NCBI GenBank assembly: GCA_003218785.1
Contig: QHOM01000059.1
Coordinates: 1-10,225 of the forward strand
Length of the DNA stretch: 10,225 nucleotides
Direction: 5' to 3'
From: Verrucomicrobiota bacterium
GTDB lineage: Bacteria > Verrucomicrobiota > Verrucomicrobiia > Chthoniobacterales > UBA10450
Shown here: piece after piece, positions 7,601 through 10,225 of the stretch
Layout of the letters: every line of letters starts with the position of its first letter
Numbering within the stretch: position 1 is the stretch's first letter
Translations under genes and position numbers: made by a program
Notes under the pieces: model-generated
Database searches by the model: none
Told to the model about the DNA's origin: nothing
What the model saw: only the letters and a program-made list of their open reading frames with translations

Positions 7601-10225
7601 CCCCCTGTTCCAGGTGATGTTCACTTTTCAGAACAGAGACCTTCCCAACTTAAAGCTTCCGGATCTCGCCTCCGAAGCTATAGAGCTAGAAGGCAGCACA
7701 TCCAAATTGGATTTAACCCTTTCTCTGGCAGAACAAGACGGGAAGCTGATTGGATTCTTCGAGTACAGCACCGATCTGTTTGATCGCTCAACCGTTAAGC
7801 GGATGGCCGGCCACTTCCAAACGTTACTGCAAGGGATTGTCGCCGATCCGGACCAACCCATATCAACCTTGCCCCTTCTCACAGAAGCCGAGCGTCATCA
7901 ACTGCTGATTGAGTGGAACGATACCAAGGCGGATTACCCCAAGAACTCCTGCACCCATGAGTTGCTTGAAGCGCAGGTAGAACGGACACCTGAAGCCGTT
8001 GCGGTGGAGTTCGAAGAAAAGAAGTTGAGCTACCGGGAGTTAAACGCTCGGGCCAATCAGCTAGCGCATTATTTTCGACATCTAGGAGTCGGACCTGAAA
8101 GGCTGGTGGGAATATGCGTGGAGCGATCTTCGGAAATGATGATTGGACTATTGGGGATTCTCAAAGCGGGTGGAGCCTATGTGCCATTGGACCCTGCGTA
8201 TCCGAGAGAGCGCTTAGCATTCATGCTGGAGGACGCACAGGTATCGGTTCTGCTCACACAGGAACGCTTCATTGATGATGGAAGATTGAAACTAGAGAAT
8301 AGCGATCCTCGATCCTCAATTCTCGATTCTCAAATGAAGGTGGTCTGTCTGGACAGAGACTGGGAGACGATCTGTCACGAAAGTGCGGAAAATCTCGTTA
8401 GTGGTGTAACTTCTGACAATTTAGCCTACGTGATCTACACTTCAGGCTCTACCGGAAGGCCGAAGGGTGTTCAGGTTTTGCACCGATCCTTGGTCAACTG
8501 TATTCACTCTCTGCGCCGCCAGCTTGACGTAACTGATAGAGAGACATTCCTGGCGCTTGCGTCGATCTCTTATGACTTGGCGGGATCGGAGCTTTACCTA
8601 CCAGTGATCGCAGGCGCGAGAGTTGTCTTGGCCAGTCGAGAGGAAGTGGTAGATGGACGACGGCTGCAGACGAGATTGGCCGCATGCGGCGCTACGGCGA
8701 TGCACGGTACATCTTCCACTTGGCGGCTTTTGCTGGAGGCGGGATGGCGCGCGCCCAAGGAGTTTAAGATTCTCTGTGGAGGTGAATTCTTACCGCGAGA
8801 ACTAGCTGACCAGTTATTGGAGGATGGCGCTTCGCTTTGGAATCTCTATGGCCCAACTGAAACGACCATTTGGTCGAGTATCGCAAAGGTCGGACCCGAA
8901 AAAGGTCCAGTCCCAATCGGGCGGCCGATAGCGAATACGCAAATATATATTCTCGATTCCCACTTGCAGCCTGTGCCACTGGAAGTGCATGGCGAGCTCT
9001 ACATCGGTGGTGACGGTCTTGCGAGAGGGTATCTAAACCGGCCGGAACTAACCGCAGAAAGATTCGTTGTCATTCCTTTCAGCGATCAGGCAGGGTCGCG
9101 TCTCTACCGCACCGGAGATCTCGCCCGGTATCGGCCCGATGGAGAGATGGAGTTTATCGGGCGAGTCGATAATCAGGTCAAGATCCGTGGCTATCGGGTC
9201 GAGTTGGGCGAGATCGAAGCTACTCTTAATCAGCATGTCGCAGTGAAGCAATGCGTGGTCGTGGCTCGTGAGCGTGAATCGTCGGAGGAGAAAGAACTGG
9301 TAGGCTATATTGTTCCGAATCAGGGTTCGGTGGCTTCAGTAAGTGACCTACGATCGTTACTTCGACAAAAGCTTCCCGACTACATGATTCCTTCGGCGTT
9401 TGTATTCTTGAACGCCTTACCCCTAACACCTAACGGCAAGGTCGACCGGTCGAAGCTGCCGCCGCCTGGTTATTCGAGACCATCCCTCGATCAAGGATTC
9501 GTCGAGCCTCGATCAGAGATCGAAGAGTTGGTCGCGCAGGTATGGAGAGAGGTACTAAAACTCGACAAAATTGGCGTCTATGACAACTTCTTCGAGCTCG
9601 GGGGACACTCACTGTTGGCGACGCGAGTGGTCGCGCGCTTGCGCACTAACTTCGACATCGATCTGCCACTACGCAAACTATTCGAATTGCCGACCGTGGC
9701 TGCCTTGGCAGAACATGTCGATTTCCTGCGTCGCAACCAGAGCGGCGTCAGCGTCCCACCGATTATGCCAGTGCCTCGCGACGGTCCGCTGCCGCTTTCC
9801 TTCTCGCAGCAGCGGCTGTGGTTCTTGCACAAGCTTAACCCTGAGTTCACCGCATATAACATCCCCGCTGTCTTTGACATCAAGGGTCAGTTGAACGTTC
9901 CGGCGTTGGAACGTGCGCTGAATGAAATCATTATGCGACATGAAAGCCTCCGAACGAGCATCGCTGAGACCGACGGCAACCCGGTTCAACAAATCGTTCC
10001 TTCGGTGACATTCACGCTGCCGGTCGTAGATTTGTCACACTTGCCGGAAGACCAGGCAGCCGCGGAAGTTCAGCGGCTATCAATCGACGATGCGCGCAAG
10101 CCTTACGATATTCAAAATGCGCCGCTCATGCGGGCCAAGTTGTTACGGCTCGGTGAGCAAGACCACGTGCTCATCCTGAATTTTCATCACATCGTCTCCG
10201 ACGGCTCGTCGCTGGTCATTTTTTA
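4698..10225 (+). CDS. non-ribosomal peptide synthetase, A-T-C-A-T-C, cut by window end
   Basis: An open frame of 1842 complete codons with no stop before the right edge. Visible domains are A1 (residues about 25-515), T1 (533-600), C1 (626-1074), A2 (1087-1587), T2 (1602-1676) and C2 (from 1698, partial). The enzyme activates building blocks as adenylates, loads them on phosphopantetheine arms (Ser566 and Ser1638) and condenses them. A1-T1 has no preceding C domain, so it reads as a loading module and this protein as the start of the assembly line. No epimerase or methyltransferase domain is seen between T1 and C2. Two substitutions are notable. A1 lacks the Asp that holds the alpha-amino group, and C1 has HQxxxDG. 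Start GTG is chosen for its Shine-Dalgarno; the frame is the same as the upstream cyclase but separated by TAA. The peptide product cannot be named. Confidence 0.97.
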   Translation, partial: MLSSRVDPGSRFVEFKIEDTEQSVPERFEQQVAKHPDHLAVKTRLHQLTYAALNRSANLVARAIRQQSANDGNVALLLEHDAPAIVAIFAALKAGKIFVPLDPSLPHSRTKYILNDSGASLIITNSQILGLAQNLFDGSRSCIDMDHLDTSLAPDNSGIALSPDSISCILYTSGSTGQPKGVLHTHRNELHSIMHHTNNLRLSADDRFSLLAPYGTGQGIQDIFSALLNGGTLYPWNMKSEGLNGLAEWLVHEKITVYHSAATIFRHFVRNLSEREEFPDLRVIKLGSEQVSWKDVESYKKHFSRHCILLNAFSSSETKTIRQYLINKETQIFGRVPVGYPVEDMEVLILDEAGHELGPNHVGEIAVRSRYLSPGYWQKPDFTAAAYLLDPRCPDNRIFRTGEWGRMSSDGCLEHLGRKDAQVKIQGYRVETNEIELALLQSPAVDEAFVMCRESTRGDKYLAAYLVLNHRPCPTVSELRTFLRERIPDYMVPSAFIFLESLPLTSNGKIDRSALPEPRMARPVLDVPLVAPKGPIEEALANMWAESLGIDELGVHDNLFDLGGNSLLAMQIIARVENSFRVKVPLNRFLESSTIASLSRTISTPLGSIESPKASPMEPAARNATLPLSFSQQRLWFLDQWEPGNAVYNICRAYYLRGHLDMRAMEESLNGVVQRHEVLRTTFAASDGQPAQVIAPVLRLTLGIIDLQKSLEAERDEQRLRLANEEARRPFDLARGPLLRAALVKLAEEEHLFLLTAHQIVCDGWSMQIFLWEFWTLYEAFSGKRLPSLPALAFQYADFAVCQRRWLQGDMLESALSYWKKQLGDSPPVLNLPTDHSRPALQSFCGARQSVVLAEPLTEALKELSRREGVTLFMTLMAAFKNLLYRYTGQEDVTVGFPIANRDWAGTAELIGLFVNTLVLRTDLSGTPTFKEILIRVRDVCLGAYAHQDLPFEKLVEELHSERDLNRNPLFQVMFTFQNRDLPNLKLPDLASEAIELEGSTSKLDLTLSLAEQDGKLIGFFEYSTDLFDRSTVKRMAGHFQTLLQGIVADPDQPISTLPLLTEAERHQLLIEWNDTKADYPKNSCTHELLEAQVERTPEAVAVEFEEKKLSYRELNARANQLAHYFRHLGVGPERLVGICVERSSEMMIGLLGILKAGGAYVPLDPAYPRERLAFMLEDAQVSVLLTQERFIDDGRLKLENSDPRSSILDSQMKVVCLDRDWETICHESAENLVSGVTSDNLAYVIYTSGSTGRPKGVQVLHRSLVNCIHSLRRQLDVTDRETFLALASISYDLAGSELYLPVIAGARVVLASREEVVDGRRLQTRLAACGATAMHGTSSTWRLLLEAGWRAPKEFKILCGGEFLPRELADQLLEDGASLWNLYGPTETTIWSSIAKVGPEKGPVPIGRPIANTQIYILDSHLQPVPLEVHGELYIGGDGLARGYLNRPELTAERFVVIPFSDQAGSRLYRTGDLARYRPDGEMEFIGRVDNQVKIRGYRVELGEIEATLNQHVAVKQCVVVARERESSEEKELVGYIVPNQGSVASVSDLRSLLRQKLPDYMIPSAFVFLNALPLTPNGKVDRSKLPPPGYSRPSLDQGFVEPRSEIEELVAQVWREVLKLDKIGVYDNFFELGGHSLLATRVVARLRTNFDIDLPLRKLFELPTVAALAEHVDFLRRNQSGVSVPPIMPVPRDGPLPLSFSQQRLWFLHKLNPEFTAYNIPAVFDIKGQLNVPALERALNEIIMRHESLRTSIAETDGNPVQQIVPSVTFTLPVVDLSHLPEDQAAAEVQRLSIDDARKPYDIQNAPLMRAKLLRLGEQDHVLILNFHHIVSDGSSLVIF
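4770..6242 (+). other. A1: atypical adenylation domain of the loading module
   Basis: The adenylation core is clear. A3 is LYTSGSTGQPKG (170-181), A8 includes GRKDAQVKIQGYRVE (417-431), and A10 is NGKID with Lys509. The specificity region is unusual. The A4 stretch at 213-224 (APYGTGQGIQDIF region) aligns with FDASVWEMF so that Gly217 takes the place of the Asp that binds the alpha-amino group (Asp235 in GrsA PheA). A5 is NAFSSSE rather than NAYGPTE. A7 is FRTGEW rather than YRTGDL, an Asp-to-Glu change at the ribose contact. Such a domain may activate a non-alpha-amino substrate such as a hydroxy, keto, beta-amino, aryl or acyl acid, or may act poorly. Closely similar starter-type A domains exist in other bacterial NRPSs as I recall, so this is probably a real subfamily and not decay. 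Confidence 0.85.
6294..6497 (+). other. T1: peptidyl carrier domain of the loading module
   Basis: Carrier-protein motif DNLFDLGGNSLL at 557-568, with Ser566 (codon 6393-6395) as the phosphopantetheine attachment site. GGNS replaces the commoner GGHS or GGDS, which is tolerated in carrier domains. It should present the A1 product to C1. Confidence 0.93.
6573..7919 (+). other. C1: condensation domain with altered HHxxxDG motif
   Basis: An otherwise complete condensation domain, of LCL-like appearance: LSFSQQRLWFL (628-638), RHEVLRTTF (675-683), YADFAVCQR (796-804), GLFVNTLVLR (912-921), HQDLPFEKL (947-955) and NPLFQVMF (968-975). The active-site motif is H758-Q759-I-V-C-D-G, so the second His, the catalytic one in characterised C domains, is Gln (codon CAA at 6972-6974). 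It may be inactive or may rely on another residue. A single base call could also create it. Confidence 0.92.
7956..9458 (+). other. A2: canonical amino-acid adenylation domain
   Basis: All core motifs are intact: LKAGGAYVPLDP (1155-1166), YTSGSTGRPKG (1247-1257), NLYGPTE (1382-1388), YRTGDL (1470-1475), GRVDNQVKIRGYRVELGEIE (1488-1507) and NGKVDR (1579-1584). Asp1293 is the expected alpha-amino contact. Reading the ten specificity positions by eye gives D-L-S-H-L-G-L-I-W-K (residues 1293, 1294, 1297, 1336, 1359, 1361, 1383, 1391, 1392, 1581). It shares seven positions with the glycine code DILQLGLIWK and seven with the cysteine code DLYNLSLIWK as I remember them. A small residue is the best guess, but the substrate is unresolved. 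The loop at residues 1191-1215 carries a DNA-level heptamer repeat. Confidence 0.93.
8304..8331 (+). repeat. four-unit heptanucleotide tandem repeat inside A2
   Basis: GATCCTC (8304-8310), GATCCTC (8311-8317), AATTCTC (8318-8324) and GATTCTC (8325-8331) form four consecutive seven-base units with consensus RATYCTC. It encodes residues 1203-1212 (DPRSSILDSQ), in the variable loop between core motifs A2 and A3. A GAGAAT at 8295-8300 is complementary to the ATTCTC units, so a small hairpin is possible. The repeat does not break the frame here, but loss or gain of one unit would. Confidence 0.7.
9501..9725 (+). other. T2: peptidyl carrier domain of module 2
   Basis: Motif DNFFELGGHSLL at residues 1629-1640, with Ser1638 (codon 9609-9611) as the phosphopantetheine site. 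Canonical in sequence. It receives the A2 building block and is followed directly by C2. Confidence 0.96.
9789..10225 (+). other. C2: condensation domain, N-terminal part only
   Basis: LSFSQQRLWFL (1700-1710), RHESLRTSI (1747-1755) and an intact FHHIVSDGSS (1829-1838) are present before the window ends. Both His residues of HHxxxDG are kept, unlike in C1. It looks like an ordinary LCL-type domain, which implies at least one more module beyond the window. Confidence 0.95.

Noticed and set aside
8304..8331. CRISPR-like array
   Set aside because: Units are seven bases with no spacers; it is a short minisatellite inside a gene.
9470..9520. Repeated CCTCGATCA strings as another tandem repeat
   Set aside because: Only two imperfect copies without regular spacing; explained by codon content of the A2-T2 linker.

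Overview
The window looks like chromosomal accessory DNA from a bacterium with moderate GC (about half to slightly over half by eye). It carries the front part of a non-ribosomal peptide synthetase (NRPS) locus. The gene families are a zinc-ribbon/class III cyclase/STAND ATPase/TPR protein, a multimodular NRPS, and an intergenic palindromic repeat of the 'GTCATgCTGAaC...AAGcATCTC' kind. This mix fits soil or symbiotic lineages such as Acidobacteriota, Deltaproteobacteria-type groups or related uncultured phyla. I cannot assign a species, and the taxonomic remark is inference.

Layout. 1-141 is non-coding and holds an imperfect palindromic repeat. 142-1002 (minus) encodes an alpha/beta hydrolase of the kynurenine formamidase/carboxylesterase-like type. 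1003-1241 is a divergent intergenic region with three short inverted repeats built on TGAC/GTCA half-sites and candidate promoters in both directions. 1242-4673 (plus) encodes a 1143-residue regulator: double zinc ribbon, class III nucleotide cyclase domain, STAND-type ATPase, then a TPR-rich C-terminus. After only 24 bases, and behind a strong ribosome binding site, an NRPS starts at GTG 4698 and runs off the right edge (1842 complete codons visible).

The visible NRPS order is A1-T1-C1-A2-T2-C2(partial): a loading module without a condensation domain, one full extension module and the start of a second. Two catalytic oddities stand out. A1 has no Asp at the alpha-amino-binding position, and its A5 and A7 motifs are changed, so its substrate may not be an ordinary alpha-amino acid. 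C1 reads HQxxxDG instead of HHxxxDG, so the canonical catalytic His is missing. A2 is canonical with a provisional specificity code DLSHLGLIWK, and it carries a small heptanucleotide tandem repeat in a loop. C2 has an intact HHIVSDG.

Working model (inference): the cyclase/STAND/TPR protein and the NRPS form one transcription unit, with the large regulator probably controlling or sensing something for the pathway. The hydrolase is divergently transcribed from the shared intergenic region and may or may not belong to the pathway.
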